Source: Mycteria americana (taxonomy: Eukaryota; Chordata; Aves; Ciconiiformes; Ciconiidae). From it: a stretch of 64,000 bases of DNA. The stretch is taken from the NCBI RefSeq assembly GCF_035582795.1, contig NC_134367.1, positions 46,355,062 through 46,419,061 on the forward strand, in the 5' to 3' direction. The number at the start of each line of letters is the position of its first letter. Position 1 is the stretch's first letter. This document shows, in pieces, positions 12,601-26,858 of this stretch. The notes below the pieces were generated by a model, which was given only the letters and a program-made list of their open reading frames with translations, was not told the DNA's origin and made no database searches. The position numbers were made by a program, and so were the translations under genes.

Positions 12601-15600
12601 TATCTCACCCGGCTCACCCCCCGCGAACACTATTAAATCCATGAGAATCAGAACAAGGAAATTGTCAGGGAGAGGCTGCGATTACCCAGGGTCTTGGCTA
12701 GAAAAATAGTTTATGAATTGTCATAAAAATTTAAAGCTCAGCCTCACATTAGCTGCTGCAGTGTCTCTGCTCCCACCTACAGTACAGTTCGTCTCCCTCT
12801 GTCTTCATCACTGACTGTGCCAGTACAAGGGGGAAATCTTCTGAATGTTTCCCCAAAATTAAATGCTGAAACGGCATATCATTATTTTTGATATTCAAAT
12901 CTATTATTAATAAGCTATACACTACAAAAAGATTCTGAACATGAGTGATACATCTCATAATTCTGACCTATTAACAGAAGTACATGAGTCTCCCTGGACC
13001 AAAAAAATAGTTGTTAAAAAAGATGAATCGCTTACTCGAATCAAAATAACATGACAGTTCCATGAAAGATTTCAAAATAAAAGTTAATAAGTTAATGGAT
13101 TCCTTTTACTGCTCCTAAGACACAAACAGACAATGCAGAACAGTCAGTCATCTTCTTATTAAATAATACGAATCAACTACTCCATCATGTTTGTATTGAG
13201 CAACAGGCAATAATACGCTCCCTGATAGTGTATTAGGGCGAGTGTGCCAGGAAGAGGACAAGGCCAAAGCACATTCTTAATTTTCTTTGGAGTCAATGAG
13301 CACATGCTTAAAAGTTTGGCGTATACCTAAGTATTACCCTGAATGCGGGGGCAGAAGCGTTGCCCCAGCTGAGGGCCACCATTTAAGCCATCAAAACCTT
13401 TCCGCTTTGCAATCGCTCCTAATCCCCGCGGTTCGGGTGAGACCCGTCTCAGCAGCTGACCTGCCGCCCACCCCGCGGCGGCGCTGGGAGCCCCTGCTGT
13501 CACCTCTCTCCATCACCTCTCCCAGGAGAGAGTGCGCGTCCCTGCGGGGACACCTCACAGCTGCTGAAGGAGCCCAGGCGAGCGGCTTGAGCCAGGCTGC
13601 TGGCTGTTCAGCGGTGAAAATGAGGAGAGAGAAACGCCATGCTCAGCCTGTGGTGGAGGAAAACGTTTCTGAAAACTTTGATAAAAAAGGGTGGGTTTTC
13701 CAGTGTGAGGAGAGTAAAAATAAAATGACATTTCCCTGATATAAAAATAATTCCTCTGGCTTCTTTCAAGTGCTGTAGCCCAGAAATATTCCAGAGGAGA
13801 GAGCAGAGACTTGGGAAGAAGATTGCCTTTGGGGAGTGGTGGAGTGACTTTCCCCAGCCCCGTGGAAGTCCTGTTCAGGTTTGGTTGCGTTATGTGGGTT
13901 TGCTAATCAAAGTCTTTACATGCACAGGAGTTATTTTAATAAGAACAAGGGGTAACAAAAAATCTTCCAGGTGGAAGTGGGCTGCATTGTACAGGCATAA
14001 GGGATTTCATTACCTACTCAGAAGAGATAGATGGGGGGGTTCAATGTAGGAAATCAGGTGGTGAAAGGATAGGAAACAAACGATTTGTGGTTCCTGCCAT
14101 TTAAGCGTGAAAGGGGCACGTGAAGAGGCATTGATTTCAGGCAGGCTAGGCTGAAGGGTGAGTACTATTCACACAAGTAAGGCTTTGGAGGCCTGGGCTT
14201 GTAAACTGCAGCCGCTTAAACAAAAGTCTGGGGCACCTTTTTCAAGAGTACCTAAGTCTGGTTTTCAAAAGGACCTTCCCCTCTTAAGTCACTTAGGATA
14301 TATCTACCCCTTCCAGCAGAGCCTTGGTTAATAGAGGGGCTTTGCCTCCCTAAGAGAGGGAGGGGTGAGGGGGGCTGTGGCCAAAGCAGGACCTCTGCGG
14401 GCTGCTGGTGCGGAGCTGGCTCTACCAGTGCGGGGGTGTACTGGGGGCTGCACCCTATCCCACATTTTTCATTCCCTCAGGCACTTCCCAAACTGTTACC
14501 TTAAGCTTGCAGCAGGCTTTCAGCAGCGGTCTCTTAGGCTTTAAGCAGTTTCTAACTGTATTTATGTGCTTTATCCCTTGAGTAGGATAAACAGGTTAGC
14601 AATTAACTCTAGCTTCCTGACCTCTAGCTGGATAACCAGATCTCTAATTATATTTTCAGTGGCAGTGAATCTCAAGAGTTGTGTGACACTATCTGAAAGT
14701 TTCCACTCCCGTGTAGTGTCTGCAGCTCTATGTGGAAATTGGCAGCTGAGAAAGTATTGGCAAAACTGAAAGCCAATTTTTCCCCTCCCTGGAACTTCTG
14801 CCTCCTCAGCACTTCCAATCCTTCCACTCTGCTGCTTGGAAAATACTTACCCTGATAGGTGATTCCTGGTACACCAGGCAGCTCACACTGAGAAGCAAAA
14901 GATTCTGAGAAGTATTTTATTCAAAAATCAAATCCCTTTTTTTAAATAGGGTCCTTGTGCTAGAGAATATTCACAGGAGTCAAGAAACTGGGGAGCAATG
15001 ATAAGCCCCATGTCCTTATTGGTTGTTTTGAATGGTTTCTCAATAGAGCACTATGTTGGCAGAAAGGGTGGTTTTATTTCTTTACACTTCTACAGAGTTA
15101 TTATTTATGAAACAGAAAAAAAGGAAAAAAATTGTAATGTACCACTTACTGTAGGAGCATAACTGACCTTCAGAAAGGTGATATAGTTGGAGGGACAACT
15201 CTGGAACTGGCAGAGCACATCTCAAAAACAGAGTATCTGGATGGCCTAACGCCAGAAGCTAACAGTGACAAAGCAGAGCAATTTGGAAAATCAGCTTGCT
15301 GTCATCCTGTATGCATGTAACTCTTGAAATAAAACAGTGATCTAATATAAAGGAAGTATATGGATTTACTCTGACAGCAATGCCAAGCATCCATTCTAAG
15401 CAAGTGCCACACATATTCTCTTTTTAAAAGGGGGAAAATACACAGCAAATTAGCTATGTTCACGTCTTCAGAATGAGTCGTCTTTGCACTGATTTTTCTA
15501 TGTGATTTCCCACTTGCTGTACAGAAAATGCATGTCTGCATCTGACCCCACTTCTTACTTCATTACCCATATGAATTTCTGAATTCCTTTCTGAAGACAG

Positions 15601-18139
15601 ATGTGGAAGAACTGTTCAAGATCTATATCAAACCAGGAGAAAAATAAGCTACTTCTTACTTACGTAGAACATGATACTTCATTGTAATAGAAGCTGGTTT
15701 GGATTCACACCACAAACACTTCCACACCTCAGGCTTCTGTGCTGCAAACAGATTCGTTTGGAGAGCTGCACTGAATGTCCCTGCCCTCAGGACAAATGGG
15801 CTTTCAGACACTGGTAGATTCCTTCTCAAGAAGGTAGAAACTAAAGTAAGATGTGCACACCATGAGATAATGACCTACAAAAGTAAAGGCCAAGAGAAGA
15901 AAATATGGTTCACACATCATCTGCAAAGTTAATTATACAGGTCTTAGAGGACCATGGCAATGTCATTTTAGAAGTCTCATTTTTTTCCCTCAATGGAAAA
16001 GAAACAGTGGCAGAGGTGAGCTGATTAGTTCCTGCTTAGTTCTTTTCCTTCTCAGTGGCTTCCTTGCTTCTCACGCTTTATCACCAATTCTGTGCAGCAG
16101 GAACTAGTAGTGGATTACACACCCGGCACCAGCCAAGTTCTTAGTTTGCCTGCTCTACCACTACCACTCCTCCAAACCAAGTATAAAAAAAAAATTGTTG
16201 TGTTGGTTGCAAAGCACCTGGGGGCAGCCCCCAGCACATTTCAGGTAGCCCATTACCAGCTCCAGGTAAGGTGTGCCTTTGTATCTCTGGCCATTTCACT
16301 TTCTGGGTTACCTCTCTACAGAAGAAGGTGGCATGCAAGGGAGACTACGAAACACAGCAATGTTTCATGGAAAGAGCAAAAGCAAACATGCACCTGAGGC
16401 TATAAAGAAGGAGGAGACCAGAGAAGAGGAGAAGTAGCAGTGTTATCCCACCTATGCAGGCATGATATTTTTTGCTCCCCACAAATTCCTTGCTTGGCCT
16501 GTCTCATCCACATCGTGTTACAGCTTCTCCTTCAGGCACGAAGGACCATTGTGTATGGCACTTGCGTTCTCCATGTGGGACGACGCAGACCAGGCTCCAG
16601 GCTCCATGGGTAGCATTTTCCAAAGCAGCCAAGCATAACAACAGAATTGGGCCACAGTAGTTCGCATCAAGAAGAGCATCAAGAAGAGTAGAGAGATGTC
16701 TTATCCAGCTGTTAGCTTTAAGGGAAGGAAGGGGAAGTAGTGGAGGGAACAAATGGCTAACCTAGTTCATTGAAAAAGACAAGACAAAAGCCAAATTGAA
16801 GAGGGCCAGGACAGAACTAAGGCTGAAAGAAAGAAACTCATAACAAAGGTTACCCACACAGTGACTCTGGAGAAGACATGCCCAGGGAGCCGTAGGTGCT
16901 GGAAATACACATTTCCTGTATTTGTACAGAACGAAACCAGTGTGATTGTGGTATGGAAAACAGGTGAGATGCATTCAAAGGGAGGTATACCTGAAGCCGT
17001 GTGTAGGAAAAGATGAAGAGAGAGGAGATCAAATGAAATTTTAATTGGTCTTATCTTTTAAAGTAGTGGAATAATTTTTTTCATGGAAAATTGTGGGACA
17101 ATGACTTAAGGAAGGGCCTTAAGCATCCAAATAAACTGTGGGGGGATATACCTGGGAGTCAGTGCATGTAATACAGCTTAGCAAGGGATAAAATATGCTG
17201 GATGAGGCCAGACTTAGCAGAAGGACAAAAGCGCCTATGAACTTCATGTCCATTCCTGTGTTGAGCATCCAGCCGATACAGCGCCTGCTCGGCTCACATG
17301 GCACAGCTGGAGCCATGCAGCTGCCCAGCTGTCTCCCATGTAGACAGAGACAGCCGCATGAGGAACAAGAACACAGGAACAAAATTGTTGCAGAGCACAG
17401 ATTCAGGGCACAAACCATTCTGAGTGCTCTAAATAAAGGTTTAAAAGAAAAAATTACTATACTGTATAATTTATACCTCAGAGAACAAAAAGATGGGGAT
17501 GATTCTGTTCTTCAGATGCCTGAAAGACTCCAAATCAATCAAGAACAAATAAGTAGGCAGGCTATTCCAAGCTGAGCTTGAAAGGTAATGTGCAAAAAGA
17601 GCTGTTTCATGATTGAGTCTACCCAACAAGCACATCCTCATCCTTTCTAACCTGCTTCTAGGCTAAAAAAAGACCAGACATCCTTCCTGCTTCTGAAAGT
17701 TCTGCCCTGTTTTTGTGCCTGGCAGAGGTTAGAAAGGCGGAATTCTGCAACTACCCGATCAACTGCAAATACTTTTTCTGCTGTAAAGCAAAGGCAGGGG
17801 ATCCAGCAGTTGCTGTTGAATAGCCAGCAGTAATGGTGCATGCTCTCCAAGAAGCTTCGTCGTTTCCCTGTCCCTAGAATGGAAAATAATTGCTGCATGG
17901 GAGGGTTAGCTTTTTAATGGCAAGTGATATACATACACCAATATTCAGGTAGTCTGATAATTAGTACTAACATCTTGGGCAGTTTTAGACATTTTTTTCC
18001 CCTTTCCAGTTTGTGGGTTAGTTTTCACAATCCCATTAACAAATCTCCTAGAAAACGAAAAGTGATCTACACCCAGATTAAAGCTCACAATGAAAAGTGG
18101 CACTCATCCATTGACATGATCCAAAGATGCCATCACACA

Positions 18140-18510
18140 TAATCACACTTTTAATGTATAATAAAACAATACTTCACACATTTATGGAGCCCATGGAATA
18201 AAACCAATCTGTTACTGGTGCCTTTTAGTTTGGTTTAGTTTGCTCGAGAAATGATGACTTAATAAGAGCCCTCCTCACAGGAAGCATGCAGGTCTGAATT
18301 AGAAGTGTGAAACTGAATTTATGAAATAACCTTGGCAGTAAATAATAGCACGCCTTAAACTGGGATTCATCACACACCTGTGCAGTAGGGAATGGAAGTC
18401 AGCTTCATCACACTTAGAACACACATCAATCACTCCCAGGATGCAAATTCCGTGAGATACAGAAAGATTACTTTACATAACCTCCAGAAAGTAGTTGAAT
18501 CAATGTAATA
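18140..18510. promoter_or_regulatory. Candidate enhancer with octamer
   Basis: AT-rich block with an exact octamer ATGCAAAT at 18,441-18,448 (minus-strand ATTTGCAT), TTTTAATGTATAATAAAAC near 18,150, and GATGACTTAATAAGAGC near 18,253. No coding potential was seen. Assignment as a regulatory element is inferred from motif density. Confidence 0.35.
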
Positions 18511-19439
18511 AAAGCTTCAGCACAGTGTTGTACAGCCTACAAGTGTCCTTAAGAACACACTTTTTTCATCATTTTACATATGAACGGAAGTATGGTACGT
18601 AGATGGATGTACTAGCTCATAGCTGTAGACATACTAGGCTTCATTCAAAGATTTATTCAAAGGTTTCAGTAATGAGTGTTGACTCTTTTGGTCAGAAGAA
18701 GTCTCTCCTTCCTTCAAATTACCAGCAAAAATCCCATGGCCTTCACTAAGGGTGGGTCTTCCACCCTGCATGTATTTTTAGTGCTCTGCTTCTTTCTGAC
18801 AACCTCTGGCATCCCTGAGCAGTGCCCAAAGGAGGCTCAGCCAGCAGGACACACAGCCCCATCCATGTGCATCTGGCTGGGACTGCTGCTTTGGAAGTGT
18901 CCCCCAGGGACGGAGGTGACTTCATGGACTGCAGCTCCCCGTAGACCTGCCCTTGTCTGTTCATGCGTAGGCACCCAAAGGACACATCTGCATTTCCAAG
19001 CAGCCCAGCATGCAGTAGCTAAGCTCTTCTGAAAATCCAGCCCCTGGGTGAGGTATATACATAAAAGTCAAATTCTTTTAGAACATCTGTCCCAAGAGGT
19101 TGGCCAAACCCTTCTGAACCGCTGTCTTCGAAGGCCGTGCTGGGTGCTGGGGCAGGGGGAGCCGGCACCGCCCGGTCAGCTCGGCCACCCCCCGCTCAGT
19201 GCGGTCTGAGCAGCAGGCAGAAAGGTAACCAGGCATTTTGCTATGGAAGGCAAACACTGCAGCCAGAAGGAGACAGACTGTCTTATTTTTTCCTTCTACT
19301 ACATAATATAATACTTACGTTCCATTTACTGTACGTACAGTCTCCAATTTACTCTGTTATTTGGTAAAACTGTGTATCATGGTAAACCCCTGTATCATGT
19401 ATATTGCAAGTGATTTCTGACACCAGGATACCTAGAAAA

Positions 19440-20130
19440 AAAGATGCATATGAAATGCATAGGGGAAAAAAATGAAGATCTCTTTTTCATTCTCATGTTT
19501 TTTATTGTCATCAAAGAAGTATAAACACATATACATAAAAACATAAATCTTAACGCTCATTTTATATGCTTTTTATATATTAAACAGAACTGTTTACCTT
19601 CAGTTTCTTATTTCGTTCCTTTTGAAAAGAGATTAATGCAAAAAAGTTTTTAAATGAGGCATTCCACTGCCACTTCTTTTCTATTGCACTATTTATTACT
19701 GCTTTGAGACTGCAGAAAAGAAAAAGGTTGCAAATGGCACTTTATTCCGTAAGTCTTTGGGTCAAACTCAGCTGCCTACCATGCTGATCAGATTTCCTTT
19801 TTTTAATTTTGGCAAGGGCTAGATATAACCCATCTTCATATTAGATTTTGGAATATAATCCTTGTTATCTAAGCTCATCTACACCTGTCAGCATACAGCT
19901 TTCAATTTTTCTTTTCTTGTCATTTCTTCCTTTCTTTCTTTTATTTTTTTAGGTTCACACACACAGTCCCCACCCTAACTGATGTATAAAACAACAGGGT
20001 AAAAGGTAATAAACTTCTTTTGCCTGCATAAGCATTTTAAAGTGAACGGGTTTTTATTTTATGGGCGTATCTTTTTACTAAAAGAAAAAAACATTGGAAA
20101 CAGTTAAAATGTTATGTTTAACACTGACTT
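19440..20130. promoter_or_regulatory. AT-rich block, possible enhancer
   Basis: About 700 bp of very AT-rich sequence with TTTTATTGTCATC, CATATACATAAAAAC and multiple TAAT or TTTTAAA runs, including a short TTTC repeat near 19,925. Only composition distinguishes it, so the regulatory reading is weak. No ORF with protein character was seen. Confidence 0.25.
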
Positions 20131-23100
20131 ACTATTTAGCTTTTTATAGCTTCAACTCCTATACAGCATGCTGAAGGATTACTGGAGAGGAACAAGAGCT
20201 CTTCCAGCACGAGAGCAATCAGATTCAGGCAGCGGTTCTGCAAAGCCTGCGAGGGAGCGTGGGGCCGGAGATCTGGGGAGCGCCGGGTCCTGCAGTCACA
20301 TCCTGAGCTAACTGAAGTCACAGCCAGCCTCAGTATAACACAACTGGAAGTCTCAATTCAGAAAAAACCCACCTTACAGACGTGCTTAATTCGGGGCACA
20401 TCAGATCACCGGCATCATCCGGCTGCTGGAAATTAGGCACATATCTAAATCTTGAGAGGAGCGTAGCATTCGTTGCTATTACATTTCCATTGGGGTGGGG
20501 GGCCGGGGGAGGACATGGGGGCTGCACTCCAGAGCACAGCAGCAACATTCATAACAGCCTTCATTCCTCCGCAATAATTCTTCTTCCTAGGTTATACAGA
20601 ACAGTCATTTAATATTTGTTTCTAGGTAATTAATTTTGGAAATGCTCTTCATTAAAATTGAACAGATCGCCATGTGTTCTGCATGTACTGCAGGAACCTG
20701 GATAACCTGGGGCTTATGCTGTGCAAAGATGGAGATGGAGGAGCTATAGGTAAGATGGAGAGAATGCAGATGTATAAGATTATTTTTAAAATGTGAATGA
20801 ACCGACAAACCTAATTTTCCTCAGTGCAGCAATGGCTCGTGTCTACTTAAGAATTAGTAGATGCAGAACAGTCTGTTGAATATTCAGTGTGCAACCAAGA
20901 CTTCTGCCTTTGCTGTGCCCTCACCGAAAATTATGAAGCATATAAGGCCAGAAAAATAATAAACCTCTGTTCCCAAGAGTTACACTCACTCTACCCACCT
21001 CAAATTGTCATTTTGGAGCTTGATTGAAAAGCAGTTGAGAAAGAGGAGGAAAAAAGCAGTCAAACCAGGGCCCTGGCTATAAGGCTGCTGCAGCTGCTCT
21101 GTGCCCATTCACACAGGCAAGTTGGGCCATCAGGAACTTCTCCACAGTCTTCGAGCAACCTCATGTCTCAGAGGGCCAGGAAAGTCAGGGCCATCATGCC
21201 ATCATGCCGTCATGCCAGGGAACAATATAACATTAACCGATGTCTGTGGCTCATCTACGCTGAAAAGTTTTGGGGCACCCGGTGAGGATAACTCAATGTT
21301 GCATTGCACAACGCTGTTCTCTATTCTCCCCAACAAAATAAAAAGGTGATGTTTTTTTTCACTTCCAACCAGAAGACTGAGTGTAATGAGCTTGTGCTCC
21401 AGCAAATAACAGGTCACATTTCCTATCCTGCTGAGGGCTAATTTTCAACGATGAATGAAGAGTTCCACCCACATTATGAGGGAGGCTTTGGGATGAAAAT
21501 AATGCACACACAATGCGTGGTTATTATCTATCATTGCCATATGCAATTAAAACCTTTTAAAAAGCATTTGGTCATTTGATCAAACTTTTCATAAGGAATC
21601 ACTCAACTTTGGATGTCCAGTCTTAGTCAACCAGGGTCAGATATGTGATCACACAAGCACATTTTAATCTATACACACAAGAAAAGAAACTTAATTCTGG
21701 CATGCTGTAACTTTTGAAGGCTCAGTTATTCAACCTTCATACCCCTCAGACAGATGGAATTCAGGAGGAGGAAAACTTTATTACTTGTTTTAAAATAAAT
21801 GTATCACTGGGTAGGAGAATTAAGTCCTCCACTCACAATTAGCTCTGTGGCACTGTTCCTTGCTTGAAATAATGGCAGAACAGGCTGTTATCTTTTATGC
21901 GGTGCTCACCAGAGGTGTATGGGAGCACGTGCAAGGCTACTGCGTCCACTGTTACTTGCAAGTCAGAGCACGAATGCTGAGAGGTGGCACTCTTGGTGGC
22001 ACACTGCCCCGGGTCCCTTAGGGAGCCACAAGCCCTTTGGTCTCTCTCCATCCATCCCCTTCCAGCCTCGTATTCCCTCCTACTTCAGGCCCTGATGCTT
22101 CCCTCGTCCTCTTAATCTCACCCCATTCCTGCTCTGCTTTCTCCTGCTCTCTCCCCTTTTCCCTTGTCTGAACCCCCATCCTCCCTCCATCTTTCCGCAC
22201 TTCTTCTGGTAGTTTCCCCCTCTCCATACTCCAGCCTCATCCCGTAAGATGAAACAAGTAAGATCACAAGACAGTGATCCTTACTGGCAGTTCCCCTACC
22301 CAGAAACGCAGAAATATAAATCACCACAAAGAGAGGTTGCAGGGAAATCCTCCTCCAACCCACTCACTTGGGATCTCTTTCTCCATCCACGATCTGGTCG
22401 TGACCTGGTGAGGGGAGCAGCTGAAGCACGTTAAATGCATATGGAGCCTGCAAGGACTGTATCTGGCCAAGGCTAAACCAGCTGCCGTAAACTGACATGT
22501 TCAGAAATATTGGACTTTGGCCTTGGTTAAAGGCACTTCCCTGTCCTACAAAACTCTGAGTTTCTGTACCAACGCATGTTGTGCCTGATCTTCCCAATGA
22601 AATAATTGCAGTGTTTCTTTTGGATGTTCAAATATATCATTTTCCCTTAATTTCATTCACTGAAATGAGTGAACCACGAAACTGGCTGCTTCCAGGATAG
22701 TTTGCCTTGAGTCAGAGACTAGCCGGAAAAAAAGCTCTTTCATTGTTAAAAGTTTGGCAAAGCTATAAATGATACTGCCAGTCCCAAGCATTAAGAAACT
22801 ACAAATCAGGCCGTGCACAAAAAGCCTCATAGAGGCATGATTTTTTTCAAATAGCAGTAAAAACAGGCACCTGCAGCTGAGGTGGATTAGCTTTCTCATT
22901 GCATTTGCAAGGCTTCCCTTGCAAACTTTGCAACTTTGCAAACTTGAGAAGCTTTTCGTTTGAAGTGAAAGATGGGCTGCTTATATTTTCGCTTGTCTCC
23001 TGGATCTTGATCTGGATGAAAACATCAAGCACTGAAACACTCAGATCAAGACAGATGGCAAAACTATATAAGCAAGAGGAAGCAGCATCTTATGATGAAA

Positions 23101-24799
23101 AGCATCTATAGGTGATAACACCAGTGTGTCTATCATGCTCCTCATATCTCTTACAATAAAATTTCAGCCAATGAATCTCGACTCCATGGTTAGTTATGTG
23201 CTCCTTTCCACTGCTTTGGAGAAGATTTCATGGCAAAGCACGTGATTTAGGGGTAGCAGTACTCAATATAGTAAGAATAGAGTTCAGCTTCTTGCCCTGA
23301 TCTTCTTCCTGCCTTGCAGCGTGTCTATTTTTTTACCTAAAGCCACAATTAAAAAGTTGTAACATTTGTAAACAGGCAGCTTCCCTAAACAGGCAGCAAG
23401 TCCCAGTGAAGTCTATAGGGGTGTGCGTAAACACAGAGATCAAGGCTGAGCCAGCAGCTTACATGAGCAACCCCTGAGAGGGGTCACACCTTTTTGGGGC
23501 CAGGCTCCACGGAGATGCATATAGCAGCAAGCGCACCTATGTGCAGCCCCGAGCATGCTGGGGGCTCGCCGGCAGCTCCAAGCTGCAGCGCGGACAAGAA
23601 GCCCACTCCTGTGTACCGTGTGTGCGAGAAGGGCTGCTGGGGAGCTCACCGGACGAGCTGCTTCCAGCGGTGCCGCACCTGGGTGCCTGCGGGAGCGGAG
23701 TGAAACTCCCGGGAAGAGGGACCGCAAAGGCATGTCTCCTGGGTACGCTCCTCTCCAGTCCCATCCTCCTGCTCTCCGGGGCCGCTAGCTGTTGCGGGCA
23801 CTTTTGCCTCTGCTGACTCTTTTCCCAGAAAGTGAACCTACGCATAACATAATATGTGCTGACTTGACATCCAGAGGAGTTGTTAAGAGAGAAAAGAGGT
23901 ACCAAAAGACAATTAGATGGATGCTTGATATTTCTGCAGCTTCCAGAAGAGTTTCTTGAATATGTACCTAATCTCCTCCCAGCCCGCTTTCTAAATGGCA
24001 CACCAACTTTGGCAACTGCAATGCATGGATGCTCCTAACACATCCGAAACTTCCTGGGGCATATATTGCATGGAACTGATATCACTGCCAGCAAGATATG
24101 GGCCGGCAGTCCAATAATAATAAACTGAGCTATATGGGCATAGAGATGGAAAGAGAGATGCAAAATGTACAGGGCAAGAATCCCAAATCTTCTTTTTTAA
24201 AAAAGGGGGAACATTTCAAAGTGAGTATCAGGCACCTGTTGTTACATGCTCAAGGGGAAATCTTTCCACTGGATCCACAGGGCAGGTCTGAGATAAGCAG
24301 CTGGAATGATAAGTTATCTCTGTTGCGATTCAGGAAATATAGATGCTTCAGATGCTAATGGTGTGTCAGCAGGGAAACAGACACACAGCGGACTGGGGTT
24401 AAGTAAGCCTAGGAAGGTGTTTATTCATGTATAACATTTGCAGAGAAGGTGACTCCCTACCTCGCTCCTGGCCGCCCAGAGGAACTGCTTATAACCAAAA
24501 ATATGCTCGGAGAAGTCAAGCGGAAAGGTCAGGCGGGGCGGGGGGCGAATCCCAGCCGTGACAGCCCTCCCGTCAGCGCTGGCGCTCCCCGCCGCCGCAC
24601 GCGTCCCGGGAAGGACGGCAGCCTGTCCGTCTGCGCCGGCTGACCCACCGCACCTCGGCGTAACCCGGCCAGGCTCCTGCACCGGTGCTGGCGGAGGGGG
24701 ACCACTGCCAGCTTTCAGAGAGCATAACCTGCTGCGGCTCGGAAGAATTAGAGGTCACTTGTGCATCCTTTTGCACTGGGCTGGATCGACTGTAGCTGA

Positions 24800-24930
24800 A
24801 CCATTCCCGGCAGACATTTGTCCAATCTATTTTCAAAATCCTCCCACTGCCACTCTAGGCAATCTATTCTTGTGCTCTCCAACTGAAAGTTAGAAAGCTG
24901 TTCTTAATGTCTAATCTAAATCATAAGTCA
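24800..24930 (-). mobile_element. Old CR1 LINE fragment
   Basis: The + strand carries degenerate matches to reverse-complemented CR1 3' sequence. These are a 'gcagacatttgtccaatcta' segment, a 'ctaggcaatctattc' segment and 'agttagaaagctgttctta' followed by 'atgtctaatctaaat', in the order seen in CR1. It lacks the terminal repeat and is diverged, so it is an old copy. It is assigned from remembered consensus wording, without alignment. Confidence 0.6.
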
Positions 24931-26055
24931 ACTTTAAAAATGACAAGTACGGTTAAAAGTTTCAAGATTTTTCCTAATAATAAATGCAGTTTTCATTTTA
25001 TTTCTCTGTTGGTTGCTGCACATTCAGGGTACCTTCAAATCACTTTTTAAAGCATCCCTCTAGAATCATGATGTATAGAAACTGTATTTTTTATTTTTCA
25101 CAAGAGCTGAGATTGTCATTTAATTACATAAATCCAGGAGTAGGAGATTTAAGGAGAAAAAAAATTGTGATAAAGTCCTGTGAGAGATGCCAACACTGAA
25201 TTTAGCTGTAAAAGGCTTTTTTTTTTATCCGTATGCCTCACAGACCCATTGCCCAAAAATGTTCTGAAGTGACAGCAATGTCAAGCAGAAAAGACATCTC
25301 ACCCATAACTAATACAGAAAAATATCTCAGGTGTGGGAGACACGTATTCCTATGTATATGCATACGTATTCCTTCATTTACCTCTCATCAAAATCCACTT
25401 TAACTATCCCAATCATGTGAACATTGTCTTTCAGCAGATATTTCTCAAGATCCCATCAAATAAGTTAATAGCAACAGAAGTAGTTTTCTCCTGCCTCACC
25501 AAAGATGAACCCACAGAAAACTGCCACTTTGCTCTGGTGCTCAAATTCAAAAATATTACTCAAAAATAACTGGGCTCACTTTCTGCTTCAAGGTTTTCGA
25601 AAAAGAAGGCTATGGTTATTTACCAACCGCAATGCAGATGCAGAACCACGATGAAAACACAAATAGGAGCTCTGATCTTTTACGTCAACAGAACCAGATA
25701 TGAAGGAAAACTACATTGCCTCAACTTTCTAGATACACATGGCTGGGCACTGAATTTGTCCCTGGAGACGACCACATTCAAAATTTACATCCTCAAAGCT
25801 TTGTATTTATCACTGGAAATGCTTAGCTTTTTAACGAGCATGTCCCATTAATTTTGCTTAACTTCGGCATCCACTGTGTAGTCAGCTATATCTGAGTTAC
25901 TTACCCTAGGCACTGCGTTTTGTCCCAGAGCAGACACTTAAACATAGCAGATGAACCGTGCCTCCCGTTGACTGCAAATGGCCCCTGCATCGCAGACATC
26001 TGAAGTTAGGCGACATGATCCTCACCCTCACTGCCTGTGTCCTTCTGTCCAAAAC

Positions 26056-26472
26056 CACCTAGGGAAGAGAAGAAGAGAGACACCTAGGGAAGAGAAGAAG
26101 AGAGAGGAGAGGAGAGGAGAGGAGAGGAGAGGAGAGGAGAGGAGAGGAGAGGAGAGGAGAGGAGAGGAGAGGAGAGGAGAGGAGAGGAGAGGAGAGGAGA
26201 GGAGAGGAGAGGAGAGGAGAAGAGAAGAGAAGAGAAGAGAAGAGAAGAGAAGAGAAGAGAAGAGAAGAGAAGAGAAGAGAAGAGAAGAGAAGAGAAGAGA
26301 AGAGAAGAGAAGAGAAGAGAAGAGAAGAGAAGAGAAGAGAAGAGAAGAGAAGAGAAGAGAAGAGAAGAGAAGAGAAGAGAAGAGAAGAGAAGAGAAGAGA
26401 AGAGAAGAGAAGAGAAGAGAAGAGAAGAGAAGAGAAGAGAAGAGAAGAGAAGAGAAGAGAGAAGAGAAGAGG
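26056..26472. repeat. Purine pentanucleotide satellite with unit switch
   Basis: Two exact tandem copies of a 25-bp sequence beginning CACCTAGGGAAGAGAAG (26,056-26,080 and 26,081-26,105) lead into a long pure-purine tandem array. It runs as AGGAG-type units to about 26,220, then switches to AGAAG-type units up to about 26,472. The open frames through it on both strands are low-complexity artefacts. Such polypurine tracts can form triplex (H-) DNA and are prone to length variation and assembly error. Confidence 0.95.
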
Positions 26473-26836
26473 ACTCTTGGTAAGAGAAGAGCAACTGCCT
26501 CTGCTTACCATTTTCTATCAGCAGGTTGAGGCCAGCCACAAGCCCCTTCCAAGTGCCCACTTATTGGGATTGTAATTATGATAACCTGGAGTCCAGTTCC
26601 AGGCTGAGGATTCCCTTGGAAAGCAAGGTATGTAAAAATTAGGCATTACTACAGGGGAGCTTCAGCCCCCTTCTAGGTAGCTAGCCTAAACTGCATTTCT
26701 AGTCTCTTCTCTGTACCTTTAGCAAACACAAGGGAGGGAAGAGGGCTTGTGGCTATCCTAAGCAATTTAACTATCATTTTTACCATACCACATCTAACAC
26801 CTGGCAGGCAGCTACCATTTTTGCATGTCTCTCAAT

Positions 26837-26858
26837 ACACACACACACACATATATAT
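26837..26858. repeat. (AC)n(AT)n microsatellite
   Basis: Alternating AC dinucleotides pass directly into AT dinucleotides, about 22 bp in all. Confidence 0.85.

Larger units (their letters stand above)
9015..24799. other. Upstream intergenic desert, part 2
   Basis: No exon or RNA gene was recognised. Frames are short and stop-rich, with no protein family resemblance. Pyrimidine-rich tracts occur near 22,020-22,240. AT-rich candidate enhancers at 18.1 kb and 19.4 kb and small GC-rich patches (13,420-13,580; 23,520-23,800; 24,520-24,730) interrupt otherwise ordinary sequence. A degenerate triplicated CATCATGC-type unit lies at about 21,190-21,217. Confidence 0.65.

Noticed and set aside
25978-26560. 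Frames of 150-183 codons through the pentanucleotide array
   Set aside because: Pure low-complexity translation ([10 protein letters not shown] or SSLLF) of a satellite.
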